This document shows, in pieces, positions 49,971-63,400 of a DNA stretch of 64,000 nt. The notes beneath the pieces were generated by a model, which saw only the letters and a program-made list of their open reading frames with translations, made no database searches and was not told where the DNA came from. How positions within the stretch are numbered: the stretch's first letter is position 1; every line of letters begins with the position of its first letter. Origin of the DNA: Phoronis australis (lineage: Eukaryota; Phoronida; Phoronidae). Made by a program: the position numbers and the translations under genes. The stretch lies in the NCBI GenBank assembly GCA_002633005.1, contig NMRA01000003.1, positions 666,696 to 730,695 of the forward strand, read 5' to 3'.

Positions 49971-52030
49971 AAATGAAGATACTAATTCCCTGTATATAAC
50001 CTTTGTGCATTTAAATTACATGACAAGAGCAAGTTAGAGTTACCATAAAAATTCTTTAGTTTGCATTACAACATGGCGTACATGTAAAATTACATTTTGT
50101 CAAATTTCTTAGAATACCAAAACTTTCAGAGTTTTACTTTGCTTTAGCACACTTTGTACAGTACAATTGCCACCAAACAAAACTTGGTTAACTTTTGAGC
50201 ATTTGAAATAATAAGTCTCTGAAAAACAAAAAAGAACAATTTTGGTAATTATTCTTATACTCGCAAAATTCCAAGAATTTTCTCACATCATTGACAAATA
50301 TAGATTTTTTCACGTGTACACATTCATCATACAGTCAAGTGGGGTGTAGTTGTATGACTGTATTGTAGCCAGACTAGTTTTAGCATGCTTGATTGAGCAC
50401 TAACATGTTATCTTGTCAGGTATGTGTCTTCCCAGGTGATTTAAGGTCAGTGAGATGTTTCAACAAAAATTAAGAGTCGGGGGAAAGTCTTGCTTGTTCT
50501 TACAACTATTTATTATTTAAAATCAATTAAATTGATGAAAAATCAGCTGACAAATACCTGATCAAGTATTGGCAAAATTAACCACTACAGAGTGTTGGCA
50601 TTATTAGTGTTGGCATTGTCAATGTAAAATGAAAGTAAATTTGTTTCATCTTTATCATCTAGTTATAGCTTACAGTAGGCAAACAACAACCCTGAGGCAG
50701 ACAAACTGCAAACAAAAATAACAATAAACATAAAACATAGCTTACATTAACCTACTGTACCCCAAGAATTAATGAAGAGCACCAGGGAACAGACTTTCAC
50801 AGCATACTAGTCTTGTATTTGGTGGACTATTGAATTTTTAATAAATCAATGGGCTGCATTGTGTGACAACAGAGTGGACACGCACTACAATGCCCCAGGT
50901 ACACAGTGTAAATAAGAACTTGTAGCACTCAAGTTTATTGAGGTGGGGCTATGTCTAGCTCCCATTAGTTCAGAATTCATACCTTGGGAAATCTTAATGA
51001 ATCTCTCCTGGTAATATCTTTACTGAGCTGAAAACATGCAGTCAGCTAGTGAACTAGTTTCTAACAAAGTTCCAAATACATTGAAATTGGTACATCTTGT
51101 GTACTCATTTGTCTCCAACAACTAGCCTTATGAGTTGTTTTTTTCATCGCTTCATAATTGACAATGCCTCGCGTACATGTTCACATATAAACCAAAGTAG
51201 TTCAGATTTCATAAATAGTTCAGTCTGTAACTGGATACATAGGCGTATTAGACGGGGTAGACCAGGGAGGCAACTGCCCCCAGAGTCCAGCAAAAAATGG
51301 ATAAAAAGAAAAAGTTCAGACTGCACAGCATATCGAATGGAAAAATATGAGAACATTTCAAAGAAATGCAACAGAAACGTACCACAAAAGATTAGATGTG
51401 GAAGGGTTGAACTTGATGGTGACGAGGAGGTGGGTTTTAATGACAACGAACTGGGTGGGTACCAGGGAGATGATATCCCACGCTGTCATAAGACCCGCCC
51501 TGCCATAAGACCCGCCCTTACATGCGCGGTCAAGTCCCAACCATCATCTAAGTACGTGTTGTCCAGTGAGTAATGGAAACTCAAAAAATTTTAACCATGA
51601 ACAGTAAACTTGATTGCCACAGGAGAGTATCTGGCTGGTACTGGTTCAGTTCCTGGTTAAGGAATAAAGTGGCACTATTAACTGCTTCTAACATTTACTT
51701 CGTATCCTTTTAAGTAAATTCCATGTTCAACCATGCAAGCCATTCTTTAGTAGACAAATTATTTTCTTCTTTACCTATGTCTCTAGCACACAGTGTCCTC
51801 ATAAAAGTTCAACAAATGTAAATGCTGACTGACTGACAATGGAACAAAAACAATTTCACTGAACAAAATACAAGTACAACATACAGCACGAAAACATTAA
51901 TTTTGTTCCTTTGTCACGACTCTGTGTGGTCAAAGACAACGTAACGAAATGGGCCCGATTGACTCTGAAACTCTAGCTTCCATAAGAGACGATTAGATTG
52001 ACATCAAACACGATAATAATGTTTCTAGTA
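49971..52030. other. Upstream of cadherin exon 1, no clear gene
   Basis: AT-rich DNA without a recognisable exon. It would be the first intron if the GC-rich site near 52.3-52.6 kb is the cadherin promoter. ORFs at 51097-51573 (+) and 51144-51446 (-) overlap each other and have no family features. Confidence 0.5.
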
Positions 52031-52039
52031 TCACTCACC

Positions 52040-52300
52040 TGTTATGTATCGATTGTTGACGTATCCGTATTGACAAGGAACCAGATACTTTAAGAGAATT
52101 AAACTTCGCAGAGCCAAGCAGCCTGCTTCCAAAAAAGCTCGACACGGTACCACACCTGTTGGGCCGAGCAATGACCTATTTGACTGTTTTAAGAAACCCG
52201 CACGGATGAAATCACTGAAAAGCATAGCCCAGTGAATAAAAATAGTAGAAACAAGCAAGTAGTAAAACCGGTTTTTCAGCTCCTCCGACACAAAAGCCAT
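52040..52300 (-). CDS. Possible first exon, unknown hydrophobic protein or 5'UTR
   Basis: ATG at 52300 in strong context (GTCAGCATGG) opens 87 codons without a stop up to a consensus donor (ACAG/GTGAGT). The peptide starts MAFVSEELKNRFYYLLVSTI and has two hydrophobic stretches, around residues 13-35 and 60-74. I do not recognise it. If this exon is spliced to the acceptor at 49534, the frame meets a stop after nine codons, before the cadherin ATG, so it would then be an untranslated leader with an upstream ORF. It may also start a gene whose other exons I could not find. Confidence 0.35.
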
Positions 52301-52539
52301 GCTGACGTCTAACGTGTTGGCCGAGCACCAGTCTATTTTTAGAACGCGGAGTTGAAGTATGTCAATCGCAACTCTCTAAACGTGTTTCTCACGCAAGCTT
52401 GACAGTGGAGGGAGGGTAAAGCATGTCACTCCCCATCATAAATATCACAAATTTTGCTAGATCGCAGAGAAGTGTTATATTTCTAATCTTCCTAAACACG
52501 ACTATACTTCAATTTAATCAGATTTAGTAACCCTCATGC

Positions 52540-52640
52540 TCCACTTCGGGGACTCGCCACTCACTCCCGGCCGGCGCCGGAGTTCAGCGGCAGTGCGTGG
52601 GACCCGTTACGTCCGGCCTCTGCTCTGTTGTCAGTCCACA
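52540..52640. promoter_or_regulatory. GC-rich, CpG-containing possible promoter
   Basis: Short GC-rich patch (gccggcgccgga, cgttacgtccgg) in an otherwise AT-rich region, directly upstream of the open exon at 52040-52300. The position fits a promoter for minus-strand transcription. No TATA box or start site can be assigned. Confidence 0.3.
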
Positions 52641-55600
52641 TCGGCATGTCTTTGAACTTAGCCAAGTGTCTAACTTAACTTTGTGAAAAAAAAGTATTCA
52701 TAGAATTTTGACTTTTCATATCATAGACACGGACATGGCAAGGCTGCATGGCTACTCGTTCTTACCCGTGTCAGACGTGCTATCAAAATGGCCTAGGCGA
52801 AAGGTTAGGTCAGTGGGGACCGTCGGCCGACTCGGCGGGGAGGTGTCGCCGGGGATGACCCCCCCCCCGATAAAGTCGTCACTTTGTTCTTCAAAGAAAG
52901 ATGAAGTTGGCTAGGTGGCCACTGTATTATGACTTCTGAGGATGGTGTTTAATAAATGACACCGAAACATGTCAAGTTTTAAAACCGTTGTTGTTTTCGT
53001 GAAAAGATGAAGTTGGAAGGAAATGAAATTGTTCAAAAAGAGCCTTCAAATAAGATTTTCCAAATGTGAAGTTTAAATGGCCCGTACTTATGCAAAATGG
53101 ATTTTTAACTATTGTGTTTTTTTTACTATCATCCTCTTTTTGTTGTTATTTTTCCCCTCACAATAGCATTATAAAATAACCGTTTGACTCAAAAATGAAG
53201 GTCGGAACAACAAAAAATGACAAGTTCACGAAGACCACTATATAGTGGGAGACATGCGCGCACCCACTACTGATGCAGCCTAATTAGGAAATAGGGGGCT
53301 CGAATTTTTGAGAACATGGACCTTTTACTAAAAAAAAGAAAAAGAAAAAGAAGGGGAAATCGGGGTACTTTCAGAGCTGTGGAGTGTGAATTTGCCGAAT
53401 TCCATCCTTTTTAGTGGATTTTTGTTTCGTTTTCTCGGACTTTTTGTTTCTCCGAGGCGGACCTTCTTGCTCACTCACAATTCGAGCCCCCCTGGGTGCG
53501 CGCACGGGAGACAATCTCAGGCGCCACTGCCGTGAGTCATTTTCCCTACACGACCACAAAAACGCCAGTTTTATAAAATCCATCTTTTAAGTGTAATCGA
53601 GACAAAAATATGCCAGTTTCAAAGTGTTGCATACGATCCTTCCTATAAAAGCTTTGTGGTTATTTAAAATCAATTATGTTAATTCTGATTCCTGTAGTAT
53701 ATGTATGCGAACGAATGTGGGACAATCAATTTGTTTACTGTTGTGTCATGCCTTCTTTTTGGCGCGATGAGAGCCTGTTATCAGCAAAAGTTGACTCCGA
53801 ACTCCGTTTAGAAAAAGACAATTGGAACCCCGCTTCAAAAAGAAAACAAAGTACTCGATTGGTTTCTATTGCACGCGAAATATTACATAAAAATTATACA
53901 CTTTAAAAATTAAAAAGAATACATTAACTTTGACTCTTTTTTATGAATTATTTGAAAATGAATTTTATAGCTGAGAGAATATTCTAAAGCAAAAAACTCC
54001 AAATTAAGTACAGGAAACCTGGAAACTGTGCTAACTATGTTATTCATTCATCGACACATGCATATGTTGCACACCACAGGTAATCTGAGATCGGCCTGAG
54101 CTGGGTAACTGCCCTGTGTATGATTAAAAATAAACTACTTCTACACTATCGTTAACATTTTTGTCATTTTATGTTATATTTGAATGACATTACCGCAGCA
54201 TTATTATTAATTATTTGTAATATTTTTTGAAGAATAAACGGTAAAAAAAAATTAAAAAACGCTGTCAGCATACCATTTTTATGGATTGCGCGAACATATT
54301 TCCATCAGCGAGAAATTGTGGTTGCCCGCCTCCTAAGTTTAGCGGTTACGCACCTGATGTTCACGACACAGGATTGTTTATGAGCTGTTTTTTCATGGAG
54401 GCGATTTAATTTTAAAACCAATCAAGTTTGAAATTTATGACAAACAGGTTTACAATTTGCTTTGAGAGGGGTCTATTCCGTCAGAGGAATAAGTGGTCGC
54501 TGGTACTAGGTACACACATGTACATGGCACAGCGCTAACGTGCGCTTATGCTGCTTGCGCTTTCTATTATTTTAGTCGAAGCTTCGATCTTAACAATATA
54601 AGCAGTGGTCACACACATCAGCACTACACTGCTATATAATCACTGGCATCTGATGATGGTCACCGGCCTCAATTTCAGTTCATTCCACCGAATGACTTGA
54701 ACACAATGTAGGAAAGAATTACTTGACGATTTCTAATAAAATCACAAAAACGCAACGGATTTTCCTGTTAATAGTTCTGGTCAAATAGAATTACTTCAGG
54801 ACGTCCGTAGTACACCTAAATTGTCGTCCTAAAACTCCCATTCATAGAAGCTGCACTACGCGCTCTGTCTGGCTGATAGTATTGAATTCTTAACCAGCGC
54901 TTCGGGTTTTAAAACAACACTACCCCCATCCGATCTTGGGTTGTTCCCCAAGGCTTAGAAGGCAATTCATTTCACAGGCATTAGCAACACTATTTTCCAC
55001 TTTGCTATTTTAGGATTGGCGAAGCCCGTAACCACCGTGGCGTTTTCTTTGACCGTTGATGACTTCGATTTTCTTCGTTGGTATCGTTTTTTTAGAAAAA
55101 GTTCTAACTTAACTTTTGTAAGCTAAACTTCACAGAGAAGAATGCAGCTTAAACGTCTACTGAGGCAGAAGAGTAATGCAACACTCACAACGAATACCCG
55201 ATGTATACACAAGAGTTTTACGTAGACATTACGGGCGTCCACTCATGCCTTTGTTCGCCAAATAAAACAGTTTTTTTAAACAAATGTTTGCTTAAGTTTT
55301 TGGCACGTCATAAGCATGCAAACAATGCACCCTCATAAACGCAGCCGCACACTGCAAATGTTCATGGAAGTCATTATACGTTATTTGTCCATTATACTAA
55401 CCCAATTTTCATTTAATTAATTAAGATGAAAAACCTTAAGGTCTTTTGTTTAGTAAGAAATGAACAAGAGCAACGTGGAGCGTTGAAATGCCCGAATTAC
55501 AGCCGACTCTCGTTTAGTCGGTTCTTAGAGACCTTATATCAATATTTCTTCTGTTAATTGGCAGCTTTTGTTCGACGTCACGACGTAAACGACACACGTC

Positions 55601-57234
55601 TACCACACTCAATGAACACATTAATGTAAACACGCATCGACTCAAAGCTGTCAGCAAATACAAACCCATCGCGGCAGCATCCGATTTTTGGTGTTTTGCA
55701 TGTAGGCAAATCTAGCAAAAAGTTTCCGTCTCAACTGGATAGTTTCAACGACTGAAAGTTGTATACAAGACACTTTCACTTAGTTGTCCCACAAATGAAT
55801 AGTATGACAGAACAACCCAATAAAACTAATTCATAGGTGAATATCAATAAATATGTTTATTGGTGTAATATTGGTGTAATATTGGAAGATAGAGTACACG
55901 TTTTTGCAGTCCCTCATGAATTACTGAAAGAATGAAATTATGAATAAAGTCCTAGGTGTTACTCCAGAGTTCGTCCCTTCCGATGAGCTTGTTGTCAAGC
56001 AGCAGTAAGTATATTGAGCGCTACTCAGATAACGTGACTCTTACCCTGGGACACATGGTTCCCCCAAAGACAAACGTTGGCACTAGTTTCGACCTAATTC
56101 TGGGAAATCGATGGGTGAAATAAGTTATGTCACACTGTGGTCCTAACGCAGCTCGTAAGCGTCCTTTTTGATTTAATTAATCACTTCATTCTTTGTTTAT
56201 CATGCTTTGGAAGTGTCCATTCTGATCCACCAAAACCACAACTTCAGCAATTACAATACAACCTGTTTCGCAGGAACTGACAACCACTAAATTATCCAGT
56301 CATGAATTCATTCTGTGGTACTATACTTTAAACAAATATAAAATTGTCAACTTATGGCACAAAAAGAATTGCCGGAAAAATAACGTGCAACAAAACATTA
56401 TGGCACGGACATGTGACCCTGAGCTGTACAAACATATAGCAACTGGTTTGTAGCAAGTTAAACAAGGTTGCCAAATTAAACGGCTCTTTACAGCTTTTGA
56501 TTCATGGAAACTTCAGAGTTTTAACTCAATTTTGATTTATTTTAAATCAGTCAACTCAAACAGGAGAAGAATCCTTCATTGACACCATCACATGTCCAGA
56601 TTGGGCACCTCCACTGGTCCATGTACCCGGAAATTGGTGGCAAAAAAAACAAGAACAACAGCAGGAGGTCTGGTACACATGGCAATGATCTGATACACCA
56701 GGAGGTCTGGTACACATGGCAATGATCTGATACACCATGTAGTAGTAGGCAATTAAATTGCCTCTGGATGCCACAGGCTGCTGATATTACCGTTCTCTAG
56801 ATAATCCGACCCGATACAATAGTATTTTTTAAATTTCTGTTTTGAAAGTTCTTAAATAGCATATTTGAATAATTCGTGAATAGTATATATGGTTAGGTTT
56901 TTAAATTTTCAAAATCGGACAAGAAAAATGACTTATAATATCACACTTTTGACAGATGTTGCCAGAATTCCGCTGGGTGTGAAACATAACTGTTCCTGTT
57001 ACCAAACCAGCAGTTAGCAGTTGGATTTTGAGGTAAGCCAAGTGTCATCGTACAATCCGTGGTATGAAAGTTAAAATACAAAATAAATTTTTATGGTAAA
57101 CATACATATACATGTTGGTATCAGGTGACTTATAATCCCAAGAGACTGTGGACGAATTGCATAAAAGTCTATTTGTTAAATTTCTATTGCATTCTGTGAT
57201 TGATGCATCTTTGTCATAAATATATTCCAGGAAA
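52641..57234. other. Intergenic region, nothing convincing
   Basis: Between the cadherin 5' region and the phospholipase stop codon. It contains poly-C/poly-G runs (52860, 53330), short ORFs without family features (52708-52914 and 53676-53906 on +), and a doubled ctggtacacatggcaatgat unit at 56665-56735 resembling SINE tails. An AATAAA on the minus strand at 56536-56541 could be the phospholipase polyadenylation signal, but it is about 700 nt past the stop. Confidence 0.5.
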
Positions 57235-57453
57235 TCACCTCGAAACCAGAAGTTTTGCTAACTCATCTATTTTATCTTGATTTTGGTGCAGATAACACTG
57301 AGTTTCCCACAATGCCCTGGTAAGTATCTTGTCATCCCTACAATCTAGTGGTATTTCCTGAGACAACAATGGACTGAACCGAAAGAAGGGAACATTGATC
57401 ATGCTACACCAAGCTCTTGCTCTGTCAACAACACGGCCTTCAGCTTGAGTGGC
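57235..57453 (-). CDS. PLA2G6: iPLA2 last exon with stop codon
   Basis: 219 nt including [55 protein letters not shown] and [14 protein letters not shown] and ALWET are shared with animal iPLA2-beta. Confidence 0.94.
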   Translation of the reverse strand, partial: ATQAEGRVVDRARAWCSMINVPFFRFSPLLSQEIPLDCRDDKILTRALWETQCYLHQNQDKIDELAKLLVSR

Positions 57454-60400
57454 CTACAACGAACGTCACAAGTACAAATGAAATATGATTACATACCATG
57501 GAGTCTGATGTTTCAATGAAAATTTGGGAAATGCAAAACGAGGTTAGAGATAGTACCAGAAAGGCAAGAAACACCTACGGGGGAAAAATGACATTCAGTT
57601 AAAAACAAGGTGGAAAAATATGGCTGTTTTGCTAATAAACAATGATTAAACTTTGAAAATCACCAAAAACAAACAAATCAACAACATTGTTAGAAAAACA
57701 CGTTGCAGTTGCAGCAGATATTTAATAACATGGATTTCTCACCACAAACACAGTCTTCCCACAGACTAAGGCAAAATATTTGTTCGACTTCCCAAAACCG
57801 CTCTGAGGTGGCAATACGGTAACATCCTTTTTAAAATCTATCAGTCTATTTATATCAAACCTTTTTCTGTTATTTTATTTTTACCAAGCTCAAACTGGGG
57901 TTGACCCTGGGACCTTGTTAGATCATCAGTCCAGTACTGTATCCACTACACCAGTCATCCGAGTGCGGTGGCGAGAGTATTGGACTGACAATCAAAAGGT
58001 CTCAAGTTCAGCCCCAACTTGCACCAAGAAAAAGTAAAAAAGTAGTCATTGTTGACCTCATGAGTGTATCACGCACCGTGTTCATTCATCTAAGAACGCT
58101 GTTACACCTGAAGATGGCAGAGGAACTGACTGACAAAAACATCGAGCCAATGTAAATAGGCTAGAGGTTGGTGCAAATAGAACAAGATGTTATAAATCAC
58201 GTAAAAATTAATTGATTACTGAAGTCTTTTTGTAATTGTTTGTACAATGTGGAACCACTTCAATCTCACCTGATCAACAAGCAATTTACCCAGGGCCGAT
58301 GCACCAAAGCCAACATGGAACAAATCTACGACTCCTTTTGGAATGAACACATCACTATGAGCCACAGCCTCCACTGGGAAACGACCGGTGCCCAAAGATA
58401 CGACTATCCCCACAGGGACTGCCATGTGTGACTGGTTCTGCAATAGGGATAACAATTACAAGTAATAGTGGAGTGATGTCATTTTCTGCAAGGACGCAAA
58501 AACAATCATGAATTTTCTTACTTACTAAAGATATTGTGGCAATTGAAAACTTTTGTGGATTCTCCCCTCCTAAAAAATTGAAATTCGATATTTTACAACT
58601 GACCTACCTACTCTTCAAAAGTTTTTAAACCAATTCTTATGCACCAACTATGTTAATTGCTTGAGATTACTTCATTTCCAATTATGTGGCTAGGCCATTT
58701 TCAGGCTTTTTGATTTTCGATCTTTTCAGCAGTTTTGAACATTGATTTCTCCTCAGAGCCCATTGATTGGCATGAAATTTTGCATTTCATTTCATGGAAT
58801 ACGAAAGGGAATGAATTGCCTTCAAACGGTTTTAAAAAGGGTTTTTTGACAGCAGATACTTCTATAGCTTGAGGTTAAACCAGAAATGTGAGATATGGTT
58901 CCCACCATATTGGCAGGAAGAATTCATGTTCAAATAAATAATGACATTTTCACAAAAAAGACAAGAGCAATGCAAAGTGTTGAAATGCGCTTGTGACTTC
59001 ATTGCAAAAGAGTATGCTTCAAGTGAAGTTTATAAGCATCATAAAAGGACACCAGGAGGTGCAGAATATGTCAAAGCTGTCTGTAAGTGGAAAGGCCTCA
59101 CTATCTTCCTCACAAAAACCTTTTCATAGAATTCAAAGAGAATCTGTTTTGGAACTCTGAAGACACAGAGGGAAATGTAAAAAATAGAATTGTCACTATG
59201 TGGCCCACCAGTAGTCGAAAGAAGTTATCAGAAATACACCTGCCAAATTTTTGGAGAAACAACTGCCAATGTGAAAACAAAAACTGCCACTAAGGGGGCG
59301 CCACAGTAATCGAAACCGTGAAAACATCATTGTCAGCCACACTCTTCTCAGTAGGAACACATACATTAACTTTCATATAACAAACCCAAAAAGGATTCCA
59401 CCCCATATAAACATAACAACTAGAGTTTGAAGACAGTACTACATGGGCCCGGTATAACCAAGCTTTAGAAAATTATCTGCTGGACAAGTTTGAATGTTGC
59501 ATGAAGTCAAAAGCATTGTAGTTATCCAGCTTACAATTGTTTTTGCTATCCTGTTATGCAACCCGATGCCCTCTGGTACAACATTGCGAGCCTCGTGACC
59601 AGATGTAACCAAGCAACACTATTTTGCAAATAACTCAAAATTATTTACAGAGGCCTTCAGCTCCATATTGTGTTCATGAATCTCAGTCAGTGTGTCCAGG
59701 GTAGGATTGTTGGCTATAAGTCCACCATCAAGAAACCGCCCCGAAGATCGGAAGTATGTGGGGGCAGCACCGCTGCACCTGGCGGCACGCCACACTAGCT
59801 GTTCTGCAGTATTAAGGAAATAGAAGGATGTTAACATCTTGGTGAAAAAAGCATACATCATAGACTATGCATACACTGCCCAGATTAAGAGAGTGATTTA
59901 CCAAAAGGATTAGTTACAAGTTTACTTCATCATTCTTTTGTTTTTAGATGCTGGACAAATATGAGACACAGTGGCAATTGGACAGAATGAAGTAAAATTT
60001 TATGGGGAAAAATTCAGCAATAAAATCAGCAAAACCCTGGGTGGACTATATCCAGCGCGCACTTGCCTGGCAAGAAAAATATTCATGACAAAAACCAAAC
60101 AAATCTTCCATAATATCAATCAAACAGAAGGAAATTGGTTAGATCTAAAGTGTGACTTAAGTTTGTAAACAGTGTTTTTGCTAATTGGTCTCAAAAAATC
60201 CAGACAAATACGTATTTTATAGAAGCTAATAAAAATTAAAAAGTAAATGTCAAAGTGAAAGCACCTAGCCAACAACAAGTAATTTTACGTAAGATTCAAT
60301 TAAAAATCTTTGGTTAATTTATTTTCCTTTGCAGACACAAGTACTTTCACTTCATACAGGTCACATACTACATGCTTCACTACTTGGGAAAATTAATGCA

Positions 60401-63400
60401 AGGCGACCATGAATACAACAATGAATTAATTTACTAACCATGGGGAGAGAGAGTCTTTTTAAATCTATTATTTTCCGGACTGCCGTTAGGTGATGACGAT
60501 GACATTGGTTTTTCATAGTTACGGAATAGATGTAACTCAGCTGGCAAACGGTCTCCCAGGACACCCGTTACTATGACCCTAAAACAACAAGTGAGCTGCA
60601 GTCTGAGGATAAAGCTGTAACTAAAAATCAGTCATATGCAAAACATGTAAATTGCATAATTAACAATATTACCCAAACTTATTTAATTAGGTATTAGATA
60701 ACACATCTCTTATGTTTGCCAATGAATTCCTTAAACACTAATTTTACAAAATAATAGCATTAATTTTCAACAACATTAAAAGACTTAGGCCCCGCCAACT
60801 AGAACAACTCAAACTGTAGAATTCAAAACCATTTTTTTATTAATGGCCATTCACTTATAACAAAAACACAAAATGTCATTCAAAGCTATTTCTGATTTGA
60901 TCGATCAATTACCAACACTTTGTGTTCAAAATAATAACAAAGTCTTAGAGCTTACCTTGGTCTAGTGACTGCCATCATTTTAGTGTGTTCCCCAAACTCT
61001 GTCTTCAGCACTTCCTCCAGTGGTTCTGAATTATATGGTCGAGTCCCCGAGAACACCTTGTCCTTCATCCGGAAGTACATACCTTGGCAGTACTGTACAC
61101 TTTTACCTGAGAAAGGTTTACATACAATTAAGACATCAAGTCTCAAAGAATCATTATGGAAGTATCAGACTACACCAACTAATGTGCAAAGGCACAAGTC
61201 AGTACAAAATGACAGTTGTGAATGTGGAAAGAGAACATATGCAACTAAAAAAAATGATTCATTTTATGCACACAAGAATACAAAACATCCTATTGTTTGA
61301 ATGCCATGGCAGATATAACGGTAACAAATAATAGTCATTTTGACAATAGACACTTAAAAGGGTACCGCATTTTTAGAACCAGTTTGATGCCCGTAATTCA
61401 AAGGAGAAAATTGAGTCTCAAAATGCAGTACCTCTGTAAGTAACTATTACCATGATTTCTGCCTAGTAAGTCCACTAATTATCTCCTCTAAGACTAGTGC
61501 ACTATCAAAACCCCTTACAATCTAATAGATAATTAAACTCAAGTTAGCTAATAACTCGATTCATCTAGCTGATTCATATACAACTATGAGTATTACCATG
61601 TACAAGGGCCAGCGCCAGGATTCCCCCAGTACTAGTGCCCGAGATCCAGTCAAAACAGTCCTTGATTGGCCGACCTGCTGCCTTTTCTATCGCTTGAAGT
61701 ATCTCCACCAAGATCAAACCACGGATACCTCCACCATCCAGACACAATACCTGTAAGTTGGTAAAAACTAGTAATACTCAGTGCACAGAACATTAAGCAA
61801 TGAAGCAGCATATACCTTCACAATCCAGATACAATACCTGTAAGTCAGTAAAGACTAGCAAGACTCAGTGCAGTCAATAATATGGAACACGCAGTTAAGC
61901 AGTTAAGTTTGGAAAAACCTATATTTTTAAAATACAAGTGGGGTGCAGGGGTGTCCCTGCAAAGCCCCTTACTTAAATCTCCAGGTGCCTGGACATTTCT
62001 ATGCATTGCTGAGGGAGGTCACTGCTGCAACCAGACAAGCTTCCTGTTGTAACTGGTTAAAACAATGCCACATGCAAAAACAAAGACCTGATCTCACCAG
62101 CACGAAAGACTCTTGAGTTAGAGCAGAATGCAACCATTTTTCATGTTACCTTTCGTCACACTGCAGGTCCCTGGTTTTCTTAGACATACATTTTTACGTG
62201 TTAATTGCAGTTCCCAGCATATATTTATGGCATGTTTTCATGATTGGAAAAATATCTCTTTTGTGACATCGTAAATATTACACTTTGAGTTGTGCACACA
62301 TTTTACAATTTACGTGAGCAAATGAAATTAACTTTAACTTACATCTGAATAAAAAACATAGTTACCCTATGACCAATAGGTGGCTCCACTGGAGTATCCA
62401 CAACATCCATTCCTTCACTATTATTAAATGAGGTACTTTGTCCCGCTAGGGCAGCTACAGCAGCGACACCCAGGAGATGATCATAAACTAAAATGTACTA
62501 ATGTAATGTACTTTCAAAGAAATTCATTCAAACACAGCAAATCAATTATCTTCTAATTCAGTATTTAAACAAAAAAATCACCTGACAAAAAACTTAAACC
62601 CAGGTGCAATTAAGGCAATTGGATACCTTATTTATTAAGGCTCAAATTTCTTAAATAACTCTAGACTTTAAGTTTTAATTGTAAACTCATGAAGATTTAA
62701 AATCCTGGATGACAACAGAATGCCCAGATGTTCGTAATCATGTGACTTGAAAATCTTGAACTTAACATACAAAAATGCTAAATTAATAAACACGATTTAC
62801 TTTCATCACGCTCCTGGTTTTTTTAAGAAAGAAGTAGTTGACTTGAGAACGCCACAGTCATGACATGCGCATGTGCCAGTCGCACGTCTTACGTCATTGA
62901 CAAGCGACGCAAAATCGGAAGCAAATGACAACTTTGCCGTTACAAATTTTGATGAGCAGTTTGGTTCAATTGTTACTAAATACTCTCAAAATAACAATGA
63001 CATGAAACCAGTCTGGACAATTTGTTGTGTACTAACATAATCAGGAAACGCAAGGACCCATGACTGAAGAATCGACGTAAAAAGACATTATGGTGCTCTC
63101 TTTTGTGGATAGTTCAAATGATTGACGTACACGATCAATTCACAAAATAATATAGTTGCAGGATAATGGTTGTTTTTCAACAGGAACCAGTTTTTCAATC
63201 AGACAGTCATTACTGTTTGTATGCTGACTGACACTATTAACGTAACAACTTTACACTGTATACCTGCAGTTGGCAATCCCTGGAAGCAAGATCTATTTCA
63301 AATTATATGACATTTTATTTTGGAAAAACACAAAGGCACCAAAAATTCCTTTTGCTTTACCACTGAGGTGCAGCGACCTTTATCACATCGAGCAGCTTGG

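Noticed and set aside
51097-51573. 158-codon plus-strand ORF
   Set aside because: No recognisable motif; overlaps another ORF on the minus strand; composition is like the surrounding non-coding DNA.
53676-53906. 76-codon plus-strand ORF with basic C-terminal part
   Set aside because: No splice sites, family features or repeat support; cannot be told from chance.
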